From JAKAXS01 sp041940525 (GTDB taxonomy: Bacteria; Pseudomonadota; Alphaproteobacteria; Rhizobiales; Hyphomicrobiaceae), in assembly GCA_041940525.1 (NCBI GenBank), contig JBGTSB010000009.1, positions 5,891 to 69,890 of the forward strand: DNA of 64,000 nucleotides, in the 5' to 3' direction. Under the pieces are notes generated by a model. It had not been told where the DNA came from. It was given only the letters and a program-made list of their open reading frames with translations, and made no database searches. Below are positions 50,853 through 59,646 of the stretch, one piece after another. The position numbers and the translations under genes were made by a program. The first letter of the stretch is position 1. Every line of letters begins with the position of its first letter.

Positions 50853-51643
50853 ACCACCGGCTGATTATTCTGGGGTGCGGCTCGTCGGGTGGCGTTCCGC
50901 GCCTTGGTCCTTCTTGGGGTGCGTGTGACCCGTCAGAACCGAAGAACCGCCGCCGCCGCTGTTCTGTGCTCGTCGAAAAGCTCTCCAAAGGGGCGCGGAC
51001 AAGTGTCTTGATTGATACTTCTCCGGATCTGCGTGAGCAGCTTCTGGCAGCACGCGTGCAGGCGCTGGATGGCGTGCTCTATACCCACGACCATGCCGAT
51101 CACACCCATGGCATCGACGACCTTAGGATGGTCGCCTACGCCATGAAGAAGCGGCTTGACGTTTATTTTGATGAGCCCACGCGGGCGAGCTTGGAGCCGC
51201 GCTTTCGCTACTGCTTCGAGCGCCCCGAGGGGTCGTCCTACTCCCCGATCCTGAAACCGCATTCGATCGAGCCTGGCAAGGCCATTGCGATTGAAGGGCC
51301 GGCCGGCACGCTATCTGCTCAGCCCATTTCGCAGATGCATGGCGACATTCCAACACTGGGTTTTCGGTTTGCTGGGTTGGCGTATTCGCCCGACATCAGC
51401 GACATTCCAGAGGCGTCCATTCCAGCTCTGGAAAACCTCGATGTTTGGGTGGTCGACGCTTTGCGCCACACGGCCCACCCCAGTCACTTCCACGTCAAGA
51501 AAGCGCTGGAGTGGATCGAACGGCTTCGTCCAAAGCGCGCGATCCTGACCCACATGACAGCGGATCTGGACTACGCGACCTTGAAGCGTGAGCTGCCGGA
51601 TCACGTGGAGCCGGCTTACGACGGCATGGTTGTTGAGTTCTGA
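50849..51643 (+). CDS. Metallo-beta-lactamase fold hydrolase, PhnP-like
   Basis: MBL-fold phosphodiesterase of 264 residues related to PhnP and RNase Z. N-terminal GCGSSGGVPRLGPSWGACDP, metal motif YTHDHADHTHGIDD (THxHxDH), then SQMHGDIPTLGFRF and LTHMTADLDY. The family cuts cyclic phosphodiesters; no phosphonate genes are nearby, so a specific substrate is not implied. Follows tatD with a four-base overlap, a common pair. Confidence 0.9.
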   Translation: MNHRLIILGCGSSGGVPRLGPSWGACDPSEPKNRRRRCSVLVEKLSKGARTSVLIDTSPDLREQLLAARVQALDGVLYTHDHADHTHGIDDLRMVAYAMKKRLDVYFDEPTRASLEPRFRYCFERPEGSSYSPILKPHSIEPGKAIAIEGPAGTLSAQPISQMHGDIPTLGFRFAGLAYSPDISDIPEASIPALENLDVWVVDALRHTAHPSHFHVKKALEWIERLRPKRAILTHMTADLDYATLKRELPDHVEPAYDGMVVEF

Positions 51644-51659
51644 TCTGCCGCCGCCGGTG

Positions 51660-53321
51660 TTATCGTTCGAAGCGCTTGTACTTGATGCGGTGCGGCTCGA
51701 CGGCCTGATCGCCCAACCGCCGCTTCTTGTCCTCTTCGTAGTCGGCGAAGTTGCCTTCGAACCACTCGACGTGGCTATCGCCTTCAAACGCGAGAATGTG
51801 GGTCGCTAGCCGGTCCAGGAAGAAGCGGTCATGCGAAATCACCACGGCGCAGCCTGGGAAGTCCTCGAGTGCGGATTCCAAAGCCGATAGCGTTTCCGTA
51901 TCGAGGTCGTTTGTCGGTTCGTCGAGCAGCAGCAGGTTGCCGCCTTCTTTCAGCATTTTTGCCAGGTGCACACGGTTGCGCTCACCGCCCGACAACAGTC
52001 CAACCTTCTTTTGCTGGTCAGGCCCTTTGAAATTGAACCAGCCGACGTAGGCGCGGCTCGGCACTTCCTTCTTCTCGCCCAACTTCATCACGTCGTTGCC
52101 GCCGGAGATTTCCTCCCAGACGGTTGCCTTGTCGTTCAAGTGATCACGGCTCTGGTCGACATAGGACAGCTTGACTGTGTCGCCTAAACGGATCGATCCG
52201 CCATCGGGCTCCTCTTTACCGGTCAGCAGCTTGAAAAGCGTGGTTTTACCGGCACCGTTCGGGCCGATAACGCCAACGATGCCACCTGGGGGCAGTTTGA
52301 AGGACAGGTCCTCAAAGAGCAGCCGGTCGCCGAAGGCTTTCGACAATCCTTCCGCTTCGATGACCATGTCGCCAAGGCGCGGTGCCGGGGCGATCTGAAT
52401 GGTCGCGCGGCCGGTCTCTTCGCGCCCTGCTTCGTCGGCCAGCTTTTCGTAAGCCGTGATACGCGCCTTGGACTTGGCTTGGCGTGCCTTTGGCGATGAG
52501 CGGATCCACTCCAACTCGCGCTTGAGCATCTTCTGGCGGCCTTCCTCTTGGCCCTTCTCCACTTCCAGGCGCTTGGCCTTCTGTTCCAGCCAGCTTGAGT
52601 AGTTGCCCTTGTAGGGTACGCCTTGGCCGCGGTCGAGTTCGAGCGTCCAGTCGGTGATGTTGTCGAGGAAGTAGCGGTCATGGGTCACGAGGATTACGCA
52701 GCCGGTGTATTCCTTGAGGTACCGCTCCAGCCAAGCGACGCTCTCGGCGTCAAGATGGTTCGTCGGTTCGTCGAGGAGAAGAATATCCGGTTTGGCAAGC
52801 AGTAAACGGGTCAAGGCCACGCGGCGCTTTTCACCGCCAGAGAGCTTGCTGACATCCGCATCGCCGGGTGGACAGCGCAGAGCGTCCAGCGCTTGTTCGA
52901 CCTGCGTATCGAGATCCCACAAGTCTTGCGCGTCGATCTGATCTTGCAGCGTGGTCATCTCGTCGGCCGTTTCTTCCGAGTAGTTGGCCGCGATTTCGTT
53001 GTAGCGATCAAGAATGGCCTTCTTCTCGGCAACGCCTTCCATGGCATTGCCAAGCACGTCCTTGTCGGCGTCGAGTTCCGGTTCCTGAGGCAGGTAGCCG
53101 ACCTTGATGCCATCTGCGGCCCAGGCTTCGCCGATAAAGTCGCCCGTTTGGCCGGCCATTATCTTCAGCAACGTTGACTTACCGGCACCGTTCAGGCCCA
53201 CGACGCCAATCTTGGCGCCGGGTAAGAACGATAGCGAAATGTCTTTGAGAACCTGCTTGCCCCCCGGATAGGTCTTGGAGAGCTTGTGCATGTGATAAAC
53301 GTACTGGTTTGCTGCAGCCAT
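51660..53321 (-). CDS. ettA: Energy-dependent translational throttle protein EttA
   Basis: ABC-F protein that gates the ribosomal E site according to the ATP/ADP ratio. Two ABC cassettes: Walker A GLNGAGKST (42-50) with signature LSGGEKRRVAL and LLDEPTNHLD; and GPNGAGKTT with LSGGERNRVHL and LLDEPTNDLD. The 553-residue length and the arm region after the first cassette match EttA rather than Uup. Convergent with the PhnP-like gene. Confidence 0.96.
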   Translation of the reverse strand: MAAANQYVYHMHKLSKTYPGGKQVLKDISLSFLPGAKIGVVGLNGAGKSTLLKIMAGQTGDFIGEAWAADGIKVGYLPQEPELDADKDVLGNAMEGVAEKKAILDRYNEIAANYSEETADEMTTLQDQIDAQDLWDLDTQVEQALDALRCPPGDADVSKLSGGEKRRVALTRLLLAKPDILLLDEPTNHLDAESVAWLERYLKEYTGCVILVTHDRYFLDNITDWTLELDRGQGVPYKGNYSSWLEQKAKRLEVEKGQEEGRQKMLKRELEWIRSSPKARQAKSKARITAYEKLADEAGREETGRATIQIAPAPRLGDMVIEAEGLSKAFGDRLLFEDLSFKLPPGGIVGVIGPNGAGKTTLFKLLTGKEEPDGGSIRLGDTVKLSYVDQSRDHLNDKATVWEEISGGNDVMKLGEKKEVPSRAYVGWFNFKGPDQQKKVGLLSGGERNRVHLAKMLKEGGNLLLLDEPTNDLDTETLSALESALEDFPGCAVVISHDRFFLDRLATHILAFEGDSHVEWFEGNFADYEEDKKRRLGDQAVEPHRIKYKRFER

Positions 53322-53411
53322 CGCGGGCGCCCCTCAGTCTTGAGCGTTTCAAGGAAAATTGGCCGCGTTTTAGCGGATTGGGCCGCCAGATACAACGGGC
53401 GGCGGCGCGGC

Positions 53412-54125
53412 CTAAAGGTTGGATATTCCGGTGAAGAAGAAGTGGTTGAGCCCGACGGAAAAGACAAGCCATCCCCACAGGGTGTGTTCGATCCAGACAG
53501 CCCAGAACGATCGCGCCGTGTGGTAGCGGACGGCGAATAACAGGCCCGTGATACAAGTGGATAGCAGCGCAAACGGCGTACCTACGACAATATGAGCTAA
53601 GCCGAACAACGGTGCGTTGAGGGCAATACCTACCCAGCCGAAGCGGCCGAAGAGCGGGCCATAGCGGTGGAAATAGAACGTGCGGTAGATGAACTCCTGA
53701 GCCAACACGGACGCGAACGGATAGAGCAGCATGATCCGCTTCCACGTTTCCGGGCGGTTCAGAGGCATGTCCATGAACCAATCCGGCCGCTCCGTCTTCA
53801 CCCAATACGTGACGGCACTGCCGGCTACGACGAAGACCAAGATGATCGTGAGTGCGGTGCGCCAGCCGAAGCCAGCGCGCAGCTCGCGCCGCAGTTGGAA
53901 CGTGCGGTCTGAGACCAAAATGAGGATAACGACGGCTAGTATCGGGATCAGGGCGAGGAACAATGGGATGCGTTCCTGCTTGATGACAAGGTCGATCCCC
54001 AACGGCGCGGCTACGAACAGCAGTAGGAGTTCAAGTGCCAGCCAGAGCCGCCACACCGGGGATACTGGGCCATGACTGACGGTTCCAGCCGCACTCATAT
54101 GGGATTTTGGCCGTTCGCCGCTCAA
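53412..54125 (-). CDS. CPBP family intramembrane glutamic protease homologue
   Basis: Polytopic membrane protein of 237 residues with about six helices (WRLWLALELLLLFVAAPLGI, PLFLALIPILAVVILILV, ALTIILVFVVAGSAVTYW, among others). CPBP signature EFIYRTFYFHRYG with Glu-Arg and the later His in LFGLAHIVVG and HTLWGW. Members cleave CAAX-like or bacteriocin-related peptides, but many lack known function. The TTG start at 54125 overlaps the ELM1 stop (TTGA) and has AGGTGA upstream; an ATG at 54098 is the alternative. Confidence 0.82.
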   Translation of the reverse strand: MSGERPKSHMSAAGTVSHGPVSPVWRLWLALELLLLFVAAPLGIDLVIKQERIPLFLALIPILAVVILILVSDRTFQLRRELRAGFGWRTALTIILVFVVAGSAVTYWVKTERPDWFMDMPLNRPETWKRIMLLYPFASVLAQEFIYRTFYFHRYGPLFGRFGWVGIALNAPLFGLAHIVVGTPFALLSTCITGLLFAVRYHTARSFWAVWIEHTLWGWLVFSVGLNHFFFTGISNL

Positions 54126-55174
54126 CGCCGGTCACCTGCAGTTTGGTTCTTTTCGGTCTTCCAGCGAGCGTACCGCCGCGCGATTTCTGCCGCGATCTCG
54201 GTGGCGGAGTAAAGAGGATCGTAGGACCAATCCTCGAGCAGGTCGTTCGCGGTTTCAATCTGGCGTGTTGCACCGTGCGCGGTAAGGGCTTTGTGAAAGC
54301 GGTTGAATTTCGCCGACCCGCCTCTGGGGTGAAACACATGGACCGGTTTCCCAGTCGCGCAAGCTTCGCCGATCATGTTGACGCTGTCGGCCGTAACGAT
54401 GAAGGCATCGGCGTTTGCCAGGAAATGAGGATATGGATTATCCCCCTCGCCCGGCTGCCACAAATAGTGGTCGGCACGTTTCGCGGCGAACGCGATGGGT
54501 TGCAAGAGCGCTTCTGGTGTACGCCGTGAGGTGGTGATCATCAGGCTGATGCCAGGAAGGGCCGCGACGTCGCTGATGAGCGCGACCAGTCTCCCCACAT
54601 CCTGGATGCCGTAGCGATAGTCGCCGTTCGGTCCGCCAATCAGTAAGGCCACACGCCGCCCTTTGAGATCGGCAATGCTAGACGGGACGTCCTCTCGTAG
54701 CGTGGCCAGAAGGTCCGGCGAGAAGCGGTGCGGTGACGTCAGGGTTGTAATGACATTTCCGCCGCGCCGTTTGTCATGTTGGGGGACCCAGAACATGTTG
54801 GCCGTGTCGGGGCCTGTTTTCGGGTCCAACATCATTACGGTAAACGTCGGCTGATCGTTGAGATTGTGCAGTGCACGGATGTAGGGGGCTGTCAAACGTC
54901 CGCACCCGATTGCCAAATCAGGCCACGGAGGACTAAGCATGGCGCCCTTGCGTCCTGGCCTATCGTGACTAGGCGGCCGGCAATACGGGGCGAGCCGATT
55001 GTATACACCCTGAGCTTTGATTTGATTTATTGTCGCGCGCAACCTAAGCTGGTCAACAACCCCTGTGGTGATTGTGTTATTGCCTGCTTTTCCGTCAGAA
55101 AATATCCAACATGAGGTCCTTTCCGGGAACGAAATTTCAGGTTCGAAAGTTTTACTAACCAGAGTAGATTTCAT
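54122..55174 (-). CDS. ELM1 family (DUF1022) putative nucleoside-diphosphate-sugar epimerase-like protein
   Basis: The 350-residue protein matches the mitochondrial fission ELM1 / DUF1022 family found in alphaproteobacteria and plants. N-terminal CWIFSDGKAGNNTITTGVVDQL, middle RRGGNVITTLTSPHRFSPDLL and LIGGPNGDYRYG, and near the C-terminus VTADSVNMIGEACATGKPVHVF, a glycosyltransferase-like nucleotide-sugar motif. The bacterial role is unknown, possibly envelope-related. It starts at ATG 55174 and overlaps the CPBP gene by four bases. Confidence 0.88.
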   Translation of the reverse strand: MKSTLVSKTFEPEISFPERTSCWIFSDGKAGNNTITTGVVDQLRLRATINQIKAQGVYNRLAPYCRPPSHDRPGRKGAMLSPPWPDLAIGCGRLTAPYIRALHNLNDQPTFTVMMLDPKTGPDTANMFWVPQHDKRRGGNVITTLTSPHRFSPDLLATLREDVPSSIADLKGRRVALLIGGPNGDYRYGIQDVGRLVALISDVAALPGISLMITTSRRTPEALLQPIAFAAKRADHYLWQPGEGDNPYPHFLANADAFIVTADSVNMIGEACATGKPVHVFHPRGGSAKFNRFHKALTAHGATRQIETANDLLEDWSYDPLYSATEIAAEIARRYARWKTEKNQTAGDRR

Positions 55175-55267
55175 TGTGCGTGCTTGTGACCGGCCTCAAG
55201 AAGCCGTTTGATAGCATAATTCGATCTAGCGAAACTTGACGCGCCGGAATGAGGACTGAGAAGCAAA

Positions 55268-55774
55268 ATGCCCGTTCGATTAGACGCCGTCGACTGGCGT
55301 ATCATAAAAGAACTACAGACCGACGGCTCCATTACCAATGTCGCACTAGCAAGCCGTGTCGGTCTTTCCGCCCCGCCGTGTTTACGCCGTGTGAGAGCGC
55401 TTGAACAAGCTGGGCTAATTACTGGGTACACCACGCTTCTTGATGAGAAAGCGCTCGGGTTCGATCTCACCGCATTCGTGATGGTAGGGCTCCATTCGCA
55501 GGCCGAAGCTGACTTGCGTGATTTTGAAAATCGCGTCCTCGCTTGGCCGCTGGTGCGTGAAGCCTACATGCTATCGGGTGAGACCGATTATATTCTCAAA
55601 TGCGTCGCATCCGATCTTCCGGCTTTTCAAGACTTTATCTTGAAAGAGCTTACGGCCGCGCCGAATGTCGCGAGCGTCAAAACGAATTTGACTATTCGCC
55701 GCGCGAAACTAACGCCAGGCGTTCCGATCCCTTCGCAACCGACATCCGTTTCCGAGCAGAAACGCCGCGCTTAA
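55268..55774 (+). CDS. Lrp/AsnC family transcriptional regulator
   Basis: Feast/famine regulator of 168 residues: N-terminal helix-turn-helix (ITNVALASRVGLSAPPCLRRVRALEQ in parts, about 18-45), and a C-terminal RAM/AsnC ligand domain (AFVMVGLHSQAEADLRDF, SGETDYILKCVASDLPAF). Ligand is probably an amino acid. The start has GAGAAG upstream. It is divergent from the ELM1 gene across 93 bases, so it may regulate itself or ELM1; no operator is evident. Confidence 0.92.
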   Translation: MPVRLDAVDWRIIKELQTDGSITNVALASRVGLSAPPCLRRVRALEQAGLITGYTTLLDEKALGFDLTAFVMVGLHSQAEADLRDFENRVLAWPLVREAYMLSGETDYILKCVASDLPAFQDFILKELTAAPNVASVKTNLTIRRAKLTPGVPIPSQPTSVSEQKRRA

Positions 55775-55815
55775 CGGGCTAATGCCCAAGCTACAATCTA
55801 AGCTTGCTACTTGAT

Positions 55816-56583
55816 TTAACGCGGTTCAAGAAATGCGCATGCCGCTTTCATCTCGAGCCAGCGAATGGCTCGGCGGGTCATGGCTTCGTCGTCCTCACCC
55901 CATTGCTCGATTTGGAAGTCCTCATCGACGTGAGCGGACATCCACGCCTCGGCTGCGGTCATATGGCGTTTCAGAATTGATAATGCCAAAATTGCTGAGC
56001 CGGTGAGTGTCGTGACGACGTGCAAGCCGGCCAATTGAAAAGCGTCCAACGGCTTCAGTGCTGAGCTAAACTCACGCAAAGCTTCCGCGGGTTGCTGTAC
56101 CGGCATGACCCCTTCTCCCAGAACGAACCTGGCGCCTATATCAGATTGAACCCATGCCAGTACCGGGTCCCAGGCTTCGGCTTGCCTTTTGACGAGTGCT
56201 TCTGGAGTATCGGCGCGATAGCACAACAGGTCGCTTCCCGCATAAGTGACGATGTCGTCTGCGACAGCCTGGAGGCTATCTGAAACGCGCTCTATGGCTG
56301 AATTGGCGATGCGCGTGGCCGGCATGGTGCCAGGATCGATGACCGTTTCCTGATCATCCCACTCTTCCGCCAGCACCTTGGCTATCGTTTCAGTGGGGAC
56401 GCTCAAGCGGGTCTTGCCTGGCGTTTTGATTTCCCGGCCATCAAGCAGTACAAGCCACTGCCCGTCTCGGGCTTCGACTTTTACGTCGCGATAGAAACGT
56501 TTGGGCAGGTGTGGACGGAGCGCCTCGCGATTAGTGAGCCTCTTTTCTCCGGGCGACGTTGTTTTGTGATCGTTTCCACTCAT
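55816..56583 (-). CDS. ATP12 family chaperone (F1-ATPase assembly)
   Basis: Homologue of mitochondrial Atp12, which assists F1 alpha subunit assembly. The 255-residue protein has the family core (FYRDVKVEARDGQWLVLLDGREIKTP in parts, ATRIANSAIERVSDSLQAVADDIVTYAGSDLLCYRA in parts, WDPVLAWVQSDIGARF, and the C-terminal AWMSAHVDEDFQIEQWGED). Typical of alphaproteobacteria. It overlaps the HAD gene stop by four bases, and is the last gene of a minus-strand series beginning with degQ. Confidence 0.92.
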   Translation of the reverse strand: MSGNDHKTTSPGEKRLTNREALRPHLPKRFYRDVKVEARDGQWLVLLDGREIKTPGKTRLSVPTETIAKVLAEEWDDQETVIDPGTMPATRIANSAIERVSDSLQAVADDIVTYAGSDLLCYRADTPEALVKRQAEAWDPVLAWVQSDIGARFVLGEGVMPVQQPAEALREFSSALKPLDAFQLAGLHVVTTLTGSAILALSILKRHMTAAEAWMSAHVDEDFQIEQWGEDDEAMTRRAIRWLEMKAACAFLEPR

Positions 56584-57263
56584 GTTGCGTCTATGTTTGC
56601 AGCTTCAGGAAGATATGGTTTCAGCACGGCGAGCAAGCCTGCCGCGTCTTGGCAGACCGTATGCGCGCCGGCGTCTTTCAGCATGTCATTGCTATGATAG
56701 CCCCAGCCGACACCGACTGCCGCGACACCCGCGTTGCGCGCCATGGCCATGTCGAATGTTGTGTCGCCTATCATCACGGTCTCATGTGGCTGCGAGCCGG
56801 TATCCATCATCGCTGCTTCGATCATAGAGGGATGGGGCTTAGAAGGATGTGTATCGGCGGTCTGCACGGTTACGAAAGATTCGCTTAACCCTTCGCGCTC
56901 AAGCAGCATGCGTACTCCGCGCCGCGACTTACCAGTTGCGATGCCGAGCTGCGCGGAGGTGCCAAGCAGCGTTGCGATGGCTGACTTCATGCCAGGAAAC
57001 AACGGCTCGTCCGGGTGCCCGCTCGCGCGCAAGGTGCGGAACGCGCCTTTGTAGTCTTCAGCGATGTTAGAGGCGCGCTGTGCCTGGCTTTCTGGCAACA
57101 GCTGGCGGACAGCGTGTTCCAGGGAGAGGCCGATCACCTGTACGATGTCTTCGCGACGCGGCGTTTCAAGTTCAGCAATACGGAATGCTTCCGTCATCGC
57201 CGCGACGATCATGTGCTGGCTGTCTGCAATGGTGCCATCGCAATCGAAAATAAACAGCGCCAC
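56580..57263 (-). CDS. HAD-IA family hydrolase (phosphoglycolate phosphatase-like)
   Basis: Haloacid dehalogenase phosphatase of 227 residues. Motif I FDCDGTIADS with nucleophile Asp7 and Asp9, motif II IATGKSRRGV, motif III Lys in PSKPHPSMI, motif IV GDTTFDMAMA. Phosphoglycolate is likely but not certain. ATG at 57263 overlaps the rluC stop by one base, and its stop overlaps ATP12 by four, so they are coupled. Confidence 0.93.
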   Translation of the reverse strand: MALFIFDCDGTIADSQHMIVAAMTEAFRIAELETPRREDIVQVIGLSLEHAVRQLLPESQAQRASNIAEDYKGAFRTLRASGHPDEPLFPGMKSAIATLLGTSAQLGIATGKSRRGVRMLLEREGLSESFVTVQTADTHPSKPHPSMIEAAMMDTGSQPHETVMIGDTTFDMAMARNAGVAAVGVGWGYHSNDMLKDAGAHTVCQDAAGLLAVLKPYLPEAANIDAT

Positions 57264-58267
57264 TAGGCATCCTCCTTGGAGAAACGGCCTTCATCGAACC
57301 CGAGCAGGTCGAAAGCAAAGCGCATATGCGGCGGCAGTGGGGCGGTGATGTCGATTTTCTCGCGGGTAACGGGATGCGGGATAATCAACCGGCGCGCATG
57401 AAGATGCAGCTTTGGTTCCAAGCCGCTGTCTTTCAAAACATCCTGGCCGTCATATTTGTTGTCACCAACAATCGGGTGTCCAATCGTCGCCATGTGCGCG
57501 CGCAGCTGATGCTGGCGGCCGGTCACCGGTTTCAACGAAACCCAGGAGGCTTTGTGAGCGGCGCGGTCGATCACTGAATAGTTCGTCGTGGCATGCATGG
57601 CGACGTCCTGCTCGCCGGGCAAGGCCTTACGCACGCGATCACCATCCGGTCCGGCCGCTTTCACAAGTGGTGCGGTGACTTTCCCTTGTGGTGGTTTCGG
57701 CACGCCCTTGATGAGCGCCCAATAGGTCTTTGCGGCGGAACGGGATTGAAAGACCTTGCCGAGTTTTGACGCGGCATCGCGCGACTTTGCGACAAGCAGA
57801 ACGCCGGTTGTGTCGCGGTCAAGCCGATGGACGAGACGCGGGCGGCCGCCGAAGCGATCTTCCATACCGGCCAGGATGCCGTCTATGTGCCGTGTGGTGC
57901 CGGAGCCGCCTTGTACGGCGAGCCCGAATGGTTTGTTGAGCGCGAGTACGGCGTCGTCTTCGTAGATAATCAAGCTTTCGATCAGCTCGCGATCGCGTTG
58001 AGAGGCTTGTGGCGCTGTCTTGCCTTTTGGTGCGGTTGCGGCTGGCGTGCGTACGGACTGCGGGACGCGAACTTCCGAGCCGGCGGTGACGCGATCATTC
58101 GCCTGCACCCGCTTGGAGTTGACGCGGATTTGGCCCGACCGCAGAAGCTTTTGCAAATGCCCGTACGCAAGTCCAGGGAAGTGGGTACGAAACCAGCGGT
58201 CGACCCGGAGCCCGTCCTCGTCTTTTTTGACCTTGATCGTTTCAACGCGTTGATCGGAAGCGGACAT
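57263..58267 (-). CDS. rluC: RluA family 23S rRNA pseudouridine synthase
   Basis: Converts specific uridines in 23S rRNA to pseudouridine. N-terminal S4-like RNA-binding domain (about 18-70: GLRVDRWFRTHFPGL, LLRSGQIRVNSKRV), then catalytic Asp150 in VHRLDRDTTGVLLVAKS, and GRQHQLRAHMATIGHPIVGD. Length 334. RluC against RluD cannot be separated by eye; RluC is the usual annotation. It is two bases from crcB upstream and overlaps the HAD gene. Confidence 0.93.
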   Translation of the reverse strand: MSASDQRVETIKVKKDEDGLRVDRWFRTHFPGLAYGHLQKLLRSGQIRVNSKRVQANDRVTAGSEVRVPQSVRTPAATAPKGKTAPQASQRDRELIESLIIYEDDAVLALNKPFGLAVQGGSGTTRHIDGILAGMEDRFGGRPRLVHRLDRDTTGVLLVAKSRDAASKLGKVFQSRSAAKTYWALIKGVPKPPQGKVTAPLVKAAGPDGDRVRKALPGEQDVAMHATTNYSVIDRAAHKASWVSLKPVTGRQHQLRAHMATIGHPIVGDNKYDGQDVLKDSGLEPKLHLHARRLIIPHPVTREKIDITAPLPPHMRFAFDLLGFDEGRFSKEDA

Positions 58268-58269
58268 GA

Positions 58270-58647
58270 CTAAAGAACGGCTCGCATCAAGGCCAGTCCG
58301 GCAAATACCGCGGCGATAGATAATAGGACTGAGCAGACGACATAGATCATTCCGGTCATGAGATCACCCCGCTGCACCAGATATGCAAAGTCTAGAGAGA
58401 ATGCGGAGAAGGTGGTGAACCCGCCGAGCACGCCTGTTGCTAGAAAGGTGCGCGCGTCCAGAGACGCCGAGAATCGAAGGGCCAACGCCTCAATCAAGAC
58501 ACCCATGAGAAAGCAGCCAACAACGTTCACGGTGAGCGTGGCCCACGGAAAACTTCCGCCTGGACCGCTGCCAATCGTTACGTTCACCAAATGCCGAGCG
58601 CCCGCGCCGAGGGCGCCGCCCGCGGCTGCCAACAACATCAACTTCAT
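58270..58647 (-). CDS. crcB: Fluoride channel/exporter CrcB (Fluc)
   Basis: Small dimeric channel expelling fluoride. The start chosen is ATG 58647 (125 residues), where the conserved first helix MLLAAAGGALGAGARH begins, with AGGGA upstream; the frame is open to 58692 without similarity. Four helices, with the channel motif GGFTTFSAFS (Phe box) and NVVGCFLMGVL. I looked for a fluoride riboswitch in the 66-base gap before it and found none. Located before rluC. Confidence 0.94.
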   Translation of the reverse strand: MKLMLLAAAGGALGAGARHLVNVTIGSGPGGSFPWATLTVNVVGCFLMGVLIEALALRFSASLDARTFLATGVLGGFTTFSAFSLDFAYLVQRGDLMTGMIYVVCSVLLSIAAVFAGLALMRAVL

Positions 58648-58713
58648 CTGATCAAATCCCTGATCGCCTTCTTCGGCCCTTGTAGCATGCAAGGGACCGC
58701 ATGGTCGAAGGCG

Positions 58714-58959
58714 CTAGTCGTCGTCGCCCTCGTCCCATTCTTTAGCCAGAGCGGAGGCTACGGACCAGCCAAAACCCCATCCCAGGAGGAGTCCGAAGAA
58801 GTTGCTGGCCATGAAAATGAGAGAATGCATGTCGCCGACTTGGTCGGGACTGTCAAATGCCATCTTGTCAACGGCCCAGGTCGCGGCGGGTGAACTGATG
58901 TAGAGGGTAAACAGCACCGCGCCGCCTATGGCAAAGATCATGGCTACTAGGTATCGCAT
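58714..58959 (-). CDS. Two-helix small membrane protein, possible partner of the Tae4-like gene
   Basis: Unrecognised. From ATG 58959 (81 residues; strong ribosome site GGGGGAG) it has two hydrophobic segments (MRYLVAMIFAIGGAVLFTLYI in parts, and FMASNFFGLLLGWGFGWSVA) and an acidic end EWDEGDDD. It begins 35 bases after the Tae4-like gene stop (58995) on the same strand, so it is in the same transcript. An immunity role is conceivable from position only; known Tai4 proteins are periplasmic, not two-helix, so the link is weak. Confidence 0.6.
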   Translation of the reverse strand: MRYLVAMIFAIGGAVLFTLYISSPAATWAVDKMAFDSPDQVGDMHSLIFMASNFFGLLLGWGFGWSVASALAKEWDEGDDD

Positions 58960-58994
58960 TGCTCTCCCCCGATCGGCCGGTCTAACCGCCAGCT

Positions 58995-59537
58995 CTATTT
59001 GACTTCCCAAAAACGGATTTCCCGGGCACCAGCATAATTTGAGTAATAGCCAAGCCAGGAGAACCATTCCATCAGCCACTTGGCCGATGACCGATAGCCG
59101 TTCCAGACATCGATATGGTCGCCCGTTGGGGTGCCGGTTTCCCCGCTCCGGTGCCAGTAGTCCGAGATATAGATAATGCCGGTGCGTCCGAAAATTTTCG
59201 GATAGAAATTGGCTGCATCATCTCCGCGATAGCTCTCGCGTGGACCGACACCATCAATATGCGGTCCAATCGCGTTGCCTAGCTGGGAGGCGTTTATGAA
59301 GTGCATGTCCTCTCGGGGATGCACGGAGCAGTGCGTGCAGCCTCCAAGTTGAGAGGGCTGAACGCCGGCGCGGCGCAGAGCGATGCCCATGCGAATCGCG
59401 CATTGATTGGCGAATACGGGAAAGCCCGTGTGAACGATGCGGCCTTCCATGTTCGTGAGCTCGTGCGGGGCAATACAGGGCGTTTGAACGCTCTCGTTGA
59501 TTGGGTGTCCGTGCCACAAATCCCGGAATTTGATCAT
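58995..59537 (-). CDS. Tae4-like peptidoglycan amidase (type VI effector family)
   Basis: A 180-residue protein resembling Tae4, the type VI amidase that cuts the gamma-D-glutamyl-mDAP bond. Cys46 lies in NQCAIRMGIALRRAGV, the expected start-of-helix Cys; His141 and Asp143 are in GDHIDVWNG, the matching triad part. Extra cysteines at 67 and 70 (GCTHC) suggest a disulfide. There is no signal peptide, as for secreted effectors. No type VI gene is in this window. Start ATG 59537. It lies 109 bases after rarA. Confidence 0.8.
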   Translation of the reverse strand: MIKFRDLWHGHPINESVQTPCIAPHELTNMEGRIVHTGFPVFANQCAIRMGIALRRAGVQPSQLGGCTHCSVHPREDMHFINASQLGNAIGPHIDGVGPRESYRGDDAANFYPKIFGRTGIIYISDYWHRSGETGTPTGDHIDVWNGYRSSAKWLMEWFSWLGYYSNYAGAREIRFWEVK

Positions 59538-59646
59538 GAACGTCAGCCTTCCGCAAAACAGGTGCTGGTCGCCATCTTATAGCGCCAGTCCCCCAGCCCG
59601 GCCAACCGCTAACACGGTTTTGCTCTCAGCGTGTGTCTTCCTGGCG

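Noticed and set aside
58648..58713. Possible fluoride riboswitch before crcB
   Set aside because: Conserved core of the fluoride element not seen in this short gap.
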